This document shows, in pieces, positions 16,711 to 25,807 of a DNA stretch of 64,000 bases. The first letter of the stretch is position 1. Each line of letters begins with the position of its first letter. Where the stretch lies: NCBI GenBank assembly GCA_964601085.1, contig CAZRLN010000007.1, forward strand, positions 17,203 through 81,202, read 5' to 3'. Origin of the DNA: UBA1444 sp964601085. GTDB taxonomy: Bacteria; Bacillota; Negativicutes; UBA1444. The notes below the pieces were generated by a model that saw only the letters and a program-made list of their open reading frames with translations, did no database searches and was not told where the DNA came from. The position numbers were made by a program, and so were the translations under genes.

Positions 16711-17919
16711 TTATAAGCTGAGATATTTGTCGACGACGGTCGCGAAATACAGGTGCATGCGGTCCTGGGTATCGCTGAGATTGCGGCCGGCCAATTCTTC
16801 GACCTTTTGCAGGCGGTAGCGCAGTGTATTGCGATGGATATGCAACTTTTCCGCCACCAAAGCCAAATTTTCCGTATCTTCCAGAAAAGCTGTCAGGGTG
16901 GGCAGCAGCTCGCCTTTGTGGCGCTGATCATATTCATTGAGCGGAGCGAGAACTTCTGAGCGGAACATTTCCAACTCGCGACGGTTGGAGACATTGAACA
17001 GAACTTTATAAAAACCCAGCGATTCATAAGCAAAGTAGTGCTTTTTTCCGGACGTCATGGTTACTTTCAAAGCCAGTTCCGCCTGCTCCATGCTCGTTTT
17101 TGCGTCGCGGAGCTGTTCGAAGGAACTGCCCCAGCCAATATAGGCCTGGATATTCAACGCCGACTCGTGGGCGGAATGCAAAATTGCCTGTGCGATCGAT
17201 TCGATGCGCTGTGTTTCCTGCATGCCCCCATCGGCAGGGATCAACAGCACCATGCGGTCGGAACGGTTGGTGGACAAAACCCGTTTCCCGGCGCGACGAA
17301 AAGCGTCCTGGACGATCTGCTGAATCTTCAACTTTTCCTCAAGTGTTTTTTGTTCCGTGTCCAGGTTGGCGATATTGGCCAAGGCTTCGCGACGGTACTG
17401 GACAATAAATACCCGGTGGGGTTTATGGAGATTGTAATCGTATAGCGCGGCTCGGTTCGACAACACTTCCGGATCGGCGCAATCGCCGTAGAGTATGTTT
17501 TCGACGATGTCCTGGACGGATTTTTCCTCCACCTGCCGGCTCATAATGTGGTTGCACATTTCTTTCGTGACTTCGACCAACTTGACTTCCCAGGGAAGCT
17601 CAAACAGCGGGAAGGACAATTTGTCCGCCAAGACGACAACTTCGGCCGGAATCATCGGGATATAAGGGCCAACATTAAGCACCAGACCGGCTACACGCCG
17701 GCGGGAACATTCTTCCACGATCTTGGACAAAACGGCCAGATTGTCGCGAATGCCGATTCCGGTCATGAACAGGAGTTCACCACCCATGGTCCAATGCATG
17801 GCGTCAGGCAACTCCACGACATGAACCCAGTGAATGTTTTGTTCCAATCCGCCGTCGCCAGCGACGACTTTTAGAGTTTTCAGCGGAGCCAGCTGGCACA
17901 GATCCTTCAGTTTTAGCAT
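16711..17919 (-). CDS. PucR-family transcriptional regulator
   Basis: This 402-residue protein has the N-terminal PucR sensing domain (residues 1-125, with the typical WVHVVELPD and FPLFELPWEVKLVEVT), a middle GGDEF-like region, and a C-terminal PucR helix-turn-helix ending with LVAEKLHIHRNTLRYRLQKVEELAGR. PucR proteins usually activate catabolic genes for purines or amino compounds beside them. It is the first gene of a minus-strand unit with the dehydrogenase and aminotransferase, 115 bases ahead of the former. Its own leader carries an AATGAA-loop hairpin overlapping a terminator, so it may be under nitrogen-linked antitermination. Confidence 0.85.
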   Translation of the reverse strand: MLKLKDLCQLAPLKTLKVVAGDGGLEQNIHWVHVVELPDAMHWTMGGELLFMTGIGIRDNLAVLSKIVEECSRRRVAGLVLNVGPYIPMIPAEVVVLADKLSFPLFELPWEVKLVEVTKEMCNHIMSRQVEEKSVQDIVENILYGDCADPEVLSNRAALYDYNLHKPHRVFIVQYRREALANIANLDTEQKTLEEKLKIQQIVQDAFRRAGKRVLSTNRSDRMVLLIPADGGMQETQRIESIAQAILHSAHESALNIQAYIGWGSSFEQLRDAKTSMEQAELALKVTMTSGKKHYFAYESLGFYKVLFNVSNRRELEMFRSEVLAPLNEYDQRHKGELLPTLTAFLEDTENLALVAEKLHIHRNTLRYRLQKVEELAGRNLSDTQDRMHLYFATVVDKYLSL

Positions 17920-17990
17920 CAGGTTGTCCCGTCCTTTCTTTCCTAAGAGGTAGGGAAAATGCGATACTGCGCGTGCATACAGCCATAAAA

Positions 17991-18031
17991 TAAAAAAAGC
18001 GGCAGAATTACTTCTGCCAGCTTCATTGCTG
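17991..18031 (-). promoter_or_regulatory. AATGAA-loop hairpin overlapping a terminator in the pucR leader
   Basis: On the minus strand CAGC and GCTG pair around the loop AATGAA (18018-18031). The 3' arm AGCT is also the base of a terminator with arms GGCAGAA and TTCTGCC, closed by AGC/GCT, and followed by seven T. The two structures exclude each other. It lies 72 bases upstream of the pucR start, which fits transcription attenuation of that gene. Confidence 0.65.
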
Positions 18032-18101
18032 TAAACCGGGAATACATGATGCTATTGTCGCTGATATAAAGTGCAGATTACGGAGTAGAGGATTTGTTTA
18101 T

Positions 18102-18130
18102 ATCATAGCAAAATCCATTCCGGGCGTCTA
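18102..18130 (-). promoter_or_regulatory. Possible pucR promoter
   Basis: On the minus strand TAGACG and TATGAT are 17 bases apart, upstream of the leader hairpin. The -35 box is weak. Confidence 0.35.
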
Positions 18131-18142
18131 TGTTCAAATCGC

Positions 18143-18179
18143 CAAAAAAAACGCAAAAATCTTGTGCTAGCTACACAAG
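18143..18179 (-). terminator. Terminator after the MBL-fold gene
   Basis: Minus-strand arms CTTGTG and CACAAG flank a seven-base loop and are followed by ATTTTTGCGTTTTTTT, 13 bases past the stop. Confidence 0.55.
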
Positions 18180-18191
18180 TAGCTTGAAAAA

Positions 18192-18863
18192 TTATGGGTT
18201 TTCGTGTAGCGCCGCTGCGACTTGGTCGCGGGAGAAGGGGCCGCCGTGGCCGCTGTAAAAAGTATGGGAGTTTGCAAGCAGGCGCCGTGCGCTTGCGAAG
18301 AGAACCTCCGGTTGCTCCGCCAGATAAGCGAGTGTGGCCTGACCGGTGAAAGGGGAGGATACGACCAAGTCGCCGACGATCGCCGATCCGGAATCCAATA
18401 CTACCGAGAGGGAGCAGTTGCTATGGCCGGGCGTGGGAATGATCTTCCCGGCGATTCCGTAAAAGGAGAGATCGTATTCGGCGTCAATCAGAATGTCCGG
18501 TTCAAGTGGCTGCGACGCGGTCGGTTCTTTGCCGGCGATCATTCGGAGAACGCTTTCTCCCAGTTCATTGCGCGGATGAACCGGCGGATTTTTTCCGGTT
18601 CGCAAAGCGGTTAACGCTTGCCTGTGACATAAAACGGGGGCGCCGGTCAGCTCCCGCAACTCGTGGGCATGGGCAAAGTGGTCGGTATGGCCGTGCGTGA
18701 TTACAATGAGCTGGATGTCCTGGGGATCGATCCGGCATTTGACGAAGAATCGCCGGTATGTTTCAACGGTGGCCGGGGCGCCGGTATCGACTAAAATGGC
18801 GCCGGTTTCCTGAATCAGGGTTGCATTGGAAAAACCTAATGAAAGAGTTGTGATCCGACTCAT
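18192..18863 (-). CDS. MBL-fold metallohydrolase
   Basis: This 223-residue protein is a metallo-beta-lactamase-fold hydrolase. The metal motif THGHTDHFAH, a downstream His in IPTPGHSNCS, the Asp in AIVGDLVV and the final His in FYSGHGGPF are all present, so both metal sites look intact. CGGAGG lies before the ATG at 18863. It stands alone, divergent from the VOC gene. Glyoxalase II-like or lactonase-like activity is possible, and the neighbouring glyoxalase I-type gene makes the former attractive, but the family is too broad for a substrate call. Confidence 0.8.
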   Translation of the reverse strand: MSRITTLSLGFSNATLIQETGAILVDTGAPATVETYRRFFVKCRIDPQDIQLIVITHGHTDHFAHAHELRELTGAPVLCHRQALTALRTGKNPPVHPRNELGESVLRMIAGKEPTASQPLEPDILIDAEYDLSFYGIAGKIIPTPGHSNCSLSVVLDSGSAIVGDLVVSSPFTGQATLAYLAEQPEVLFASARRLLANSHTFYSGHGGPFSRDQVAAALHENP

Positions 18864-19221
18864 GAAAGACCTCCGGGGCAAGATATCTGGTTACCATATT
18901 ACTCCCGGTGGCGGAAATGTCAACCACGCTGCGAATTTCCAGGATATCTGCGCAAAATCGCAAAAAAAACACCCGGATTTTCTAAAAATCCGAGCGCCAT
19001 TGCTCTCTGAACTATTTTCTTGTGTAATTCTACAATATTGCTTGCCCAAAAGCAATAGCACCCTGCAAATTGACAAACAGGCAAGACGTGAGAAATGGGC
19101 CGGCTGGGCAAGAGTACTGGAGGAATGGAATAAAATGCGATAAGATATAGATGTAACGAAAAATGGAATTGTCTGGCGGCAATGTCCGACTGGCGAATAA
19201 AAATGATGGGAGGTTTAGAAA
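18864..19221. other. Intergenic region between divergent MBL and VOC genes
   Basis: I see no convincing gene here. It holds a small inverted repeat (CGGATTTT and AAAATCCG near 18974-18992) with a T-rich stretch on the minus strand, and AT-rich sequence that probably contains the two divergent promoters. A reading frame at 18826-19143 overlaps the MBL gene start and lacks a ribosome site. Confidence 0.4.
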
Positions 19222-19587
19222 ATGGAGTTTATTTTTGCGCATAACAATTTTAATGTTTTGGATTTGGGGAAAAGCCTGACTTTTTATCAGGAAGCACTGA
19301 ATCTTACGGAGGTTCGGCGTATCGAGAAGCCGGATTTTACGTTGGTGTATCTCGGCGACGGTAAGACGGCCCACAGCTTGGAGCTGACCTGGCTGAAAGA
19401 CCGCAAGGCGCCCTACAATCTGGGCGAAAACGAGTTTCACCTGGCGTTTCGGGTCGACGATTTCGATGCGGCTTACGCACTGCACAAGAAGATGGGTTGC
19501 ATCTGTTATGAAAACAAAATGATGGGGATTTATTTCATTGCCGATCCCGACGGATACTGGCTGGAAATCGTACCGGTCAGGAAATAA
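19222..19587 (+). CDS. VOC-family protein, glyoxalase I-like
   Basis: This 121-residue protein has the paired beta-alpha-beta-beta-beta fold of lactoylglutathione lyase. The four expected metal ligands are in place: His7, Glu54 (SLELTW), His73 (EFHLAFRV) and Glu115 (WLEIVP). Length and the closing DPDGYWLEIVP are typical. TGGGAGG precedes the ATG. It could isomerise a methylglyoxal thiol adduct; clostridial relatives use thiols other than glutathione. It is monocistronic, with a terminator shortly after. Confidence 0.8.
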   Translation: MEFIFAHNNFNVLDLGKSLTFYQEALNLTEVRRIEKPDFTLVYLGDGKTAHSLELTWLKDRKAPYNLGENEFHLAFRVDDFDAAYALHKKMGCICYENKMMGIYFIADPDGYWLEIVPVRK

Positions 19588-19632
19588 CCAGACACGGCAG
19601 GGTGCATTGACGCGGCGGGATTCAATGAATGA

Positions 19633-19672
19633 AACGGGTGGGACTGTTTGATAGCCTCACCCGTTCCTTTTT
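19633..19672. terminator. Terminator between convergent VOC and afuA-like genes
   Basis: AACGGGTG and CACCCGTT pair around a 17-base loop, followed by CCTTTTTC on the plus strand. Confidence 0.65.
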
Positions 19673-19678
19673 CACTAT

Positions 19679-20719
19679 TTATTTGATCGCTTTGTTCCAG
19701 GCTTCCACCAGCCGTTGGCGGTTGGCGCCGGACCAGGCCAGATCATAGTTGATCAGCTTGGTGTTCTTGAAGGGTAACGCTTCGGCCGGGGGGGTTGCTT
19801 CCGGGTTCGTCAGGAATTGGTAGGAGCCATTCTTTTGTCCCAGTTCCTGCGCTTGTTTGGTCAGGCACCAGTCCACGAAGATCTTGGCGGCCTCGGGCTC
19901 CGGCCCGCCTTTGATGATTCCGACGGCGCCGACTTCATAGCCGGTGCCGTCTTCCGGCACGGAGAGTTTCAGGTTGGAATAACCTTCCTTGATCAGGCGG
20001 ATGCCATTATGGATGAAGGTGATTCCTACCGCGGCTTCACCGAGGGCTGCGGAGCGTGCGGGAGCCTCGCCGGCCTTGGTGTACTGTTTGATCTGCTTAT
20101 GCAGCTGCCCCATATATTTCAGGGCTTCCTGTTCGCCTTTCAGTTGGACGAGCGTGGATAATACGGTGTAGGCCGTGCCGGCGGAGCCGGGATTGGCGAC
20201 GATGATCTGCCCTTTGAGTTCCGGTTTCAACAGATCGTTCCAGGACTTGGGCAGAGCCAGCTTTCGCTCTTCAAAAAAACGGTTGTCCAGGATAAAGCCG
20301 AGATATCCCTGATAGATTCCGGTCCAGTAGCCTTCCGGATCCTTGAAGTTGGCGGCGATCCCTTCGGCGTTTTTCGACTTGTAAGGTTCGAGTAGCCCTT
20401 CTTTCTTGGCCGCTATGAATGAATCCGCCGGGCCGCCGTACCAGACGCTGGCTTTAGGGCTCTGTTTTTCGGCCCGGATCCGGCCGAGAGTTTCGCCGCC
20501 GCTCATGCGGACGAAGTTGACTTTGATGCCGGAGGATTTTTCGAATTCCTTGGCAATCACCAGGGCTTGTTGCTCTACTACGCCGATATACATGGTCAGC
20601 TCTTTGGGTTTCTTCGGCTCCGCCGGTTTTTGTGGGGAACCGCCGCCGCAGCCGGCCAGGGACAGTGTCAGCATCACTGCCGCCAGGAACATTCCGAAGC
20701 CTCTCATTTTTTTGGTCAT
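19679..20719 (-). CDS. ABC substrate-binding lipoprotein, AfuA/FbpA family
   Basis: This 346-residue lipoprotein (lipobox LSLAGC) is a family-1 periplasmic binding protein of the iron/thiamine/sugar-phosphate type: ELTMYIGVVEQQALVIAKEF at the start of the mature part, GGETLGRIRAEKQSPKASVWYGGPADSF, and the PGSAGTAYTVLSTLVQ hinge. Close relatives transport ferric ion, hexose phosphates or 2-aminoethylphosphonate; I see no iron-ligand Tyr pair near the C-terminus, which leans toward an organic phosphate. It is the last gene of a minus-strand operon after a fused permease and an ATPase. Confidence 0.8.
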   Translation of the reverse strand: MTKKMRGFGMFLAAVMLTLSLAGCGGGSPQKPAEPKKPKELTMYIGVVEQQALVIAKEFEKSSGIKVNFVRMSGGETLGRIRAEKQSPKASVWYGGPADSFIAAKKEGLLEPYKSKNAEGIAANFKDPEGYWTGIYQGYLGFILDNRFFEERKLALPKSWNDLLKPELKGQIIVANPGSAGTAYTVLSTLVQLKGEQEALKYMGQLHKQIKQYTKAGEAPARSAALGEAAVGITFIHNGIRLIKEGYSNLKLSVPEDGTGYEVGAVGIIKGGPEPEAAKIFVDWCLTKQAQELGQKNGSYQFLTNPEATPPAEALPFKNTKLINYDLAWSGANRQRLVEAWNKAIK

Positions 20720-20756
20720 TTTTTCTCCCCCTCTTGTTTTATTGAAAATCCTTTTG

Positions 20757-21842
20757 TCAGCGCTTTTTCACAATATGGAGCCCCTCCTGCTTGAAAGACA
20801 CCTTGACGCGGCCGCCTTCGGCGAACCGTTCCCGGCCGGTCGGGTCCGCGTCTTCAATCTGCAGGGAATATCCATTCAGGTCCACGACGTATTCCTGGGA
20901 AGGGCCCATATAAGTCGAGAAGGTGACGGTGGCGTCGAAATTTCCCTCCCGGCCAAGCCGGACTATTTCCGGGCGCACCACCAAGCGTACCTGTTCACCG
21001 ACCTGGAGATCCTGCCGGAACCCGGGAACGCGGAACGTTTCACCAAACAGTCGGACAACGGTGGCGTCGTGTTCGACGGAGATGACTTCGGCCTCCAGAA
21101 AATTGGCAATGCCGATGAAGTCGGCGACGAATTCGCTGGCCGGTCTTTGATAGACCTCGTCCGGAGTCCCGATTTGTTCAATCCGTCCGTGATTCATTAC
21201 GATGACTTTATCGGAAAGACTCATTGCTTCAGCCTGGTCATGCGTAACATAGATGCTGGTCAATCCGAGGGTGCGTTGGATCCGGCGAATTTCCCGCCGC
21301 ATCTGGATCCGAAGCTTGGCGTCCAGGTTCGAAAGCGGCTCATCGAACAGCAGTACCGACGGTTCCATGACCAGAGCCCGGGCCAGGGCCACCCGCTGTT
21401 GCTGTCCCCCAGACAACTGATTGGGCTGCCTGGTGTCGAGTCCTTCCAACCCAACCATTCTTAATGCAGTCGTCACTTTTTGTTCGATATCGCCGGCAGG
21501 CATTTTTTTGAGCTGCAATCCGAATGCCACGTTGGAGAATACATTCAAATGGGGGAATAGGGCATAACTCTGGAAAACCATGGCCGAATCCCGCTTGTCC
21601 GGCGGCAGGTCGTTGATGCGGCGTGAATCCGCCAATATGTCCCCGGCTGTCGGCGTCTCAAATCCGGCGATCATGCGCAGGATGGTGGTTTTGCCGCAGC
21701 CGGACGGTCCCAGGAGAGTCACGAAATCGCCGGCCCCGATTTCCAGGGAAACGTTATCAACAGCCCGGAAGATTCCGGCCTTATCCGGCGTGGCAAATTC
21801 TTTCGACAGGCCGATCAATTCAATGTTGGTTTTTTTTCGCAT
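20757..21842 (-). CDS. ABC transporter ATPase, AfuC/PotA-type
   Basis: This 361-residue protein has Walker A GPSGCGKTT, Q-loop FQSYALFPH, signature LSGGQQQRVALARAL and Walker B VLLFDEPLSNLD, then a C-terminal TOBE domain (from about residue 245) used for regulation. This layout is shared by iron, spermidine and phosphonate importers. It is 12 bases from the end of the upstream permease gene and 38 bases ahead of the binding protein gene, forming one operon. Confidence 0.88.
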   Translation of the reverse strand: MRKKTNIELIGLSKEFATPDKAGIFRAVDNVSLEIGAGDFVTLLGPSGCGKTTILRMIAGFETPTAGDILADSRRINDLPPDKRDSAMVFQSYALFPHLNVFSNVAFGLQLKKMPAGDIEQKVTTALRMVGLEGLDTRQPNQLSGGQQQRVALARALVMEPSVLLFDEPLSNLDAKLRIQMRREIRRIQRTLGLTSIYVTHDQAEAMSLSDKVIVMNHGRIEQIGTPDEVYQRPASEFVADFIGIANFLEAEVISVEHDATVVRLFGETFRVPGFRQDLQVGEQVRLVVRPEIVRLGREGNFDATVTFSTYMGPSQEYVVDLNGYSLQIEDADPTGRERFAEGGRVKVSFKQEGLHIVKKR

Positions 21843-21853
21843 CGTGCAGCTCC

Positions 21854-23560
21854 TTATGACAATTCGATTTTTTTACTGCCGGCGCCCAGGCTGGACAATA
21901 AGCGGTTGGTAATGAAAATGGCCAAATAAACGATCAGGATGAGGATGGTTGAAAAAGCGGAGGCGACGCCGAATTTGGCGGATTCCACCTGGTCCAGCAC
22001 CGCGATGGTGATGAGGTTGTATTTGGCGGTAATGAGGAAGATCACGGCGCTGATGGAAGTCATGCTGCGGATGAAGGCGTAGATCAGGCCGCTGAAGAAC
22101 GCGGTTTTGATGAGCGGCAGAGTGACCATGAAGAAGATCTGCCGGGAGGAAGCGCCCAGATCGGCAGCCGCTTCCTCGATGGCCGGATCGATCTGCTGCA
22201 AGGAGGACACGCCGGCCCGGATGCCGATGGGCAGGCTGCGGACGATAAAGGCGACAACCAAAAGGGTGGCAGTGCCTGTAAGCACAATGGGCGGTGTGTT
22301 AAACGCCAGAATGTAGCCGACGCCGACAACGGTCCCTGGCACGGCGATGCTGAGCAATGAGGCGAAATTGATAAAGCCTTTGCCGATAAATCTTTTGCGG
22401 ACTACCAGAAATGCAATGACCATTCCCAACAGGCCAGTGATCGGCGTCGCAATCAAGGATAGCCAGGTCGTGTCAAAGATGGCCTTGCTGCCAACACCGA
22501 ATGCGTAACGGTAATGATCCAGCGTCAGGCTGTAATTGATGCCCCAAAGCTTGATGAATGACCCGATGGGAATAAGAATATACAGAGCCAGTACAATCGT
22601 GGAAATGGCATAACAAATGCCGGCAATCGGCCAGACCACGATTTTTTCGCTGATGGGCAGGCGTTCGCGGGAAGCCTTGCCGGTGACGGTGATATAGACT
22701 TTCTTTTCCACCCAATATTTGGAGAGGATGAACAGCAGCATGGAGAGGTCCAGTAGCAGTACGGCCACCGCGGCGCCGCCCTGAACGTCGTAATTACCGA
22801 TCGACTGGATATAAATCTGCGTGGCCAAAGTGGCGAAATTGCCGCCGATGGCCATAGGGTTTGCGAAATCAGCCACGGACTTGATAAAGACCAATAAGAA
22901 GGCGTTGGCGATTCCGGGTGCGACGAGCGGCAAGGTGACCCGGCGGAATGTTGCCCAGCGGGAAGCGCCGAGATCCCGGGCGGCGTCTTCAATCGAGGGA
23001 TCAATGGATTTCAGCATTCCGACCAACAGTAAATACGCGATGGGGAAAAACGACAAAGTCTGCACGAGAATAAGCCCTTTGAGTCCGTAAATATTGGCAT
23101 CGCGGAGACCCAGCAAGGTATTGGTGATAAAGCCCCGACTGCCGAACAGCAGGATGATGGACAGGGCAACGGCAAACGGTGGGGAAATCATGGGCAACAT
23201 GGCGATCAGGTTAAATAGCTTTTTGCCCCGGATTGCCAGATAAATATAACAGTAAGCAAATAAAAATCCCACGGCGGTCGCTAGAATGCCGACGACCGTT
23301 CCTAACAACAGTGTGTTGGAAAACGCCTTCAGGTTTTCCCCCGAGGAAATCAGCAAGCGATACGCTTCCAATGAAAATGCGCCGTCAGGATTGAAAAAAC
23401 TTTGCTGCAGCACTTTGTACAACGGGAATACCACAAAAATGGACAAAGAGACGATACAAAGCAGAATGGCCGAGAGTAGTACCGGATCGCGGGCGATTTT
23501 TTTCATTTGCGTCAAATCTTCGCTGAAAGCAAAGGACCAACGGCGCAATAATTCTGACAT
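21854..23560 (-). CDS. ABC transporter permease with two fused membrane domains, AfuB-like
   Basis: This 568-residue membrane protein contains two BPD-type permease domains in tandem (about residues 30-290 and 310-560), each with an EAA loop: DAARDLGASRWATFRRVTLPL and the second one around EAAADLGASSRQIFFMVTLPL. Fused permeases of this size belong to the iron(III)/2-aminoethylphosphonate/sugar-phosphate group. CGGGAGG lies before its ATG and it is the first gene of the operon. A two-component system lies immediately upstream in the same direction, separated by a terminator, suggesting regulated transcription of this unit. Confidence 0.87.
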   Translation of the reverse strand: MSELLRRWSFAFSEDLTQMKKIARDPVLLSAILLCIVSLSIFVVFPLYKVLQQSFFNPDGAFSLEAYRLLISSGENLKAFSNTLLLGTVVGILATAVGFLFAYCYIYLAIRGKKLFNLIAMLPMISPPFAVALSIILLFGSRGFITNTLLGLRDANIYGLKGLILVQTLSFFPIAYLLLVGMLKSIDPSIEDAARDLGASRWATFRRVTLPLVAPGIANAFLLVFIKSVADFANPMAIGGNFATLATQIYIQSIGNYDVQGGAAVAVLLLDLSMLLFILSKYWVEKKVYITVTGKASRERLPISEKIVVWPIAGICYAISTIVLALYILIPIGSFIKLWGINYSLTLDHYRYAFGVGSKAIFDTTWLSLIATPITGLLGMVIAFLVVRKRFIGKGFINFASLLSIAVPGTVVGVGYILAFNTPPIVLTGTATLLVVAFIVRSLPIGIRAGVSSLQQIDPAIEEAAADLGASSRQIFFMVTLPLIKTAFFSGLIYAFIRSMTSISAVIFLITAKYNLITIAVLDQVESAKFGVASAFSTILILIVYLAIFITNRLLSSLGAGSKKIELS

Positions 23561-23659
23561 GGTGGCCTCCCGTGCATGTTGTCAAAGTTGTCTCGCAATT
23601 TATATTTTATCGATTTGACGGGAAGCCGGGTAGCAGGATAAGGCTTACATTCGCATAAG

Positions 23660-23711
23660 AAAAAAGGCGGCAGGCGTGTAAGAAATTTTCTTACACGCCT
23701 GCCGCCCTTTT
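23660..23711. terminator. 20-base inverted repeat terminator after the response regulator gene
   Basis: Two exact 20-base arms (23666-23685 and 23687-23706) form a very stable hairpin; on the minus strand a T-run follows. It separates the two-component operon from the ABC transporter operon. Confidence 0.8.
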
Positions 23712-23751
23712 GCAACGGTCCAAGCGTAATGATTTTCAACAGGCATTTACG

Positions 23752-24423
23752 CTACTTTTGGGGTGATGGCTCAAGTAGGCCTTGACTGATGGCATAGGCG
23801 ATCAGTTCACTCTTTTTGGTAATCGACAGTTTCTCCATGATTCTTGATTTATAAGTATCGACAGTTTTAACGCTCAGGCAGAGCTGCTCGCCGATTTCTT
23901 TCAGTGAAAAGCCTCGGGCATATAAATGCAGGACTTCCTGCTCCCGGGGACTCAGGGAAATTGTTGGGGGGATGCTGCCATTTTCGTTTTGGCGTCCCAC
24001 CAGGAGCAAGGACAACAGGGATTGGGCGTTGGCAGGATTTAAATGAATGCGGCCGGCCATAACATTTTGGATGGCCTGGAACAATTCCGTATCGACGGAG
24101 CTTTTTTGCACGTATCCGCTGGCGCCCGCGGTCATAGCCGTAAAAATATAATTCTCGTCCTCGAACATGGTCAACACGATGACTTTGGTGGCAAGACCAC
24201 GCCGTTTGATTTCGCGCAGGCACTCCACGCCATCCATGCCGGGCATGGATAGATCGAGAATCAAAATATCGGGTTGCAATGCTTCCGTCAGTTGCAAGGC
24301 CGCAGTGCCATCCGACGCTTCCCCAACAATATCCAGGGAATCGTCGCTGCCAAGCAGAAGTTTGAGGCCGGACCGGATGAGATGATGATCATCCGCCAAG
24401 GCGACGCGAATTTTAGCTGCCAT
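23752..24423 (-). CDS. NarL/UhpA-type response regulator
   Basis: This 223-residue regulator has a receiver domain with acidic pocket ADDH and phospho-acceptor Asp57 (LILDLSMPG), and a C-terminal LuxR-type helix-turn-helix (LSPREQEVLHLYARGFSLKEIG, VKTVDTYKSRIMEKL). It overlaps the histidine kinase gene by 11 bases. Its likely target is the AfuABC-type operon directly downstream, by analogy with UhpA activating sugar-phosphate uptake. Confidence 0.9.
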   Translation of the reverse strand: MAAKIRVALADDHHLIRSGLKLLLGSDDSLDIVGEASDGTAALQLTEALQPDILILDLSMPGMDGVECLREIKRRGLATKVIVLTMFEDENYIFTAMTAGASGYVQKSSVDTELFQAIQNVMAGRIHLNPANAQSLLSLLLVGRQNENGSIPPTISLSPREQEVLHLYARGFSLKEIGEQLCLSVKTVDTYKSRIMEKLSITKKSELIAYAISQGLLEPSPQK

Positions 24424-25807
24424 GACTGTCTCCTTTGTTTTTCAGCGGAATGGTAACCAGAATGGTGGTTCCGGCGCCTACTTTCGATTCCAGGTGAAAT
24501 TCGCCGCCGCAAAGTTCAACCCTTTCCCGCATGCCATATATGCCCAGCCTGTTTGCCCGGGCGGCTCTTTCCAACTCGCCGTCAGGCATGCCTTGCCCAT
24601 TGTCGGCGATGCGCAGCAATACTTGACCGGGCTGCCTTTCCAGCGAGATTTCGATGGCGGTGGCGCCCGAATGTCGGGCGGCGTTGGCCAGGCTTTCCTG
24701 CACGATTCGATAGAGGGTCACCGACAGATCGACGGCCAGTTCGTTGATGCCGGAGTCGACTTGAAAACCGATCATGATGCCGAAACGCTCCTGAAAGTTG
24801 GCGACATATTTTCGCACCGCCGCGGCGAGACCCAAGTCGTCCAGAGCGGTGGGGCGAAGTTCGACCGCCATGTTGCGGATGTCCAGCAAGATTCCGGCGG
24901 CCACTTCCCGGGCGCTTAACAGGAGTTCGCGCTGCTTTTCATCCGCAGCCTTGTTCGCCAGAACCCGCATCGAGACGATCAGGGAAGTCAATGCCTGGCC
25001 GGTTTCGTCGTGCAATTCGCGCGAGATCCGTTTGCGTTCCTCTTCTTGAGCCGAAATGACCTTGTTCAGCAGGGTGGCGCGCAGTTGATCCTTTTCTTTG
25101 AGTTCTTGCGCCATTTCGTTGAACGAGGCGGCCAGTCCGCCAATTTCATCGCCGGTTCGGATGTTCGCCCGAGCATCCAGGTTTCCGGCGGCGATGGCTT
25201 GGGCCGCGGTAACGAGATGGCCGACCGGCGCCGTAATGAAACGGGCCAGCAGTACCCCGAGCAGGGCGGCCAGGCTGCAGAACGCGACGGTGATTGCCAG
25301 CAGGGATTTCGTCGTTTTACCGATCAGGGTTTTGGATGGTTCTTCGGTGATGCCGGCTCGCACGTAGCCAATGGCGCCGTTTTCAATGGGAACCAGGATA
25401 TCACGGATGGCGCCTTCGTCGCTATCCAGGGCAATAATCCGGGATTCGGTGCGGAGGGGGATCGGATTGACATTTCGCAGGCCTTTGGGCAAAGAAACCG
25501 GGAATGTGTGGGCCAGGAGACGGCCGGTATGGTCGAAAACCAGCAAGTACCGAAGGTCTTCCGTATCGCTTCGGAATTCGTGGATAAATTCGCCCAACGA
25601 ATAGATGTCATTGACCAGAATGGGGGCAGCGACAAGAGACGCGACATGCCCGGCCATTTCGACGCCCCGTTTTTCAATCTGCCGGTCATTCATTTCGTTC
25701 AAGGCTTCCAGCGTGATATAGCCGAGAAACCCGCCAAGCAACAGCACTGTGGATACGGTCACGGTGAGGACCTTATGGTAGATGCTCAGGTTTTTCAATC
25801 TTTTCAT
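24413..25807 (-). CDS. Sensor histidine kinase, UhpB/NarX (HisKA_3) type
   Basis: This 464-residue kinase has a membrane helix at about 11-33, an extracytoplasmic domain, a second helix at about 168-190, a HAMP domain (about 188-241), the phospho-acceptor His266 in RKRISRELHDETGQAL, and an ATPase domain with ADNGQGMP and GIYGMRERVELCGG. It overlaps the preceding PhnD-like lipoprotein gene by four bases (ATGA type) and the response regulator gene by 11, so the three proteins are made together. The binding lipoprotein probably presents a ligand to its outer domain. Confidence 0.9.
   Translation of the reverse strand: MKRLKNLSIYHKVLTVTVSTVLLLGGFLGYITLEALNEMNDRQIEKRGVEMAGHVASLVAAPILVNDIYSLGEFIHEFRSDTEDLRYLLVFDHTGRLLAHTFPVSLPKGLRNVNPIPLRTESRIIALDSDEGAIRDILVPIENGAIGYVRAGITEEPSKTLIGKTTKSLLAITVAFCSLAALLGVLLARFITAPVGHLVTAAQAIAAGNLDARANIRTGDEIGGLAASFNEMAQELKEKDQLRATLLNKVISAQEEERKRISRELHDETGQALTSLIVSMRVLANKAADEKQRELLLSAREVAAGILLDIRNMAVELRPTALDDLGLAAAVRKYVANFQERFGIMIGFQVDSGINELAVDLSVTLYRIVQESLANAARHSGATAIEISLERQPGQVLLRIADNGQGMPDGELERAARANRLGIYGMRERVELCGGEFHLESKVGAGTTILVTIPLKNKGDSHGS

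Noticed and set aside
18826..19143. A plus-strand frame in the MBL-VOC gap
   Set aside because: It overlaps the start of the MBL gene on the other strand, has no ribosome site and is of low complexity.
20406..21464. Long plus-strand frame opposite the ABC ATPase and binding-protein genes
   Set aside because: The minus-strand proteins here have clear Walker and lipobox motifs; the plus frame is a GC-driven shadow.
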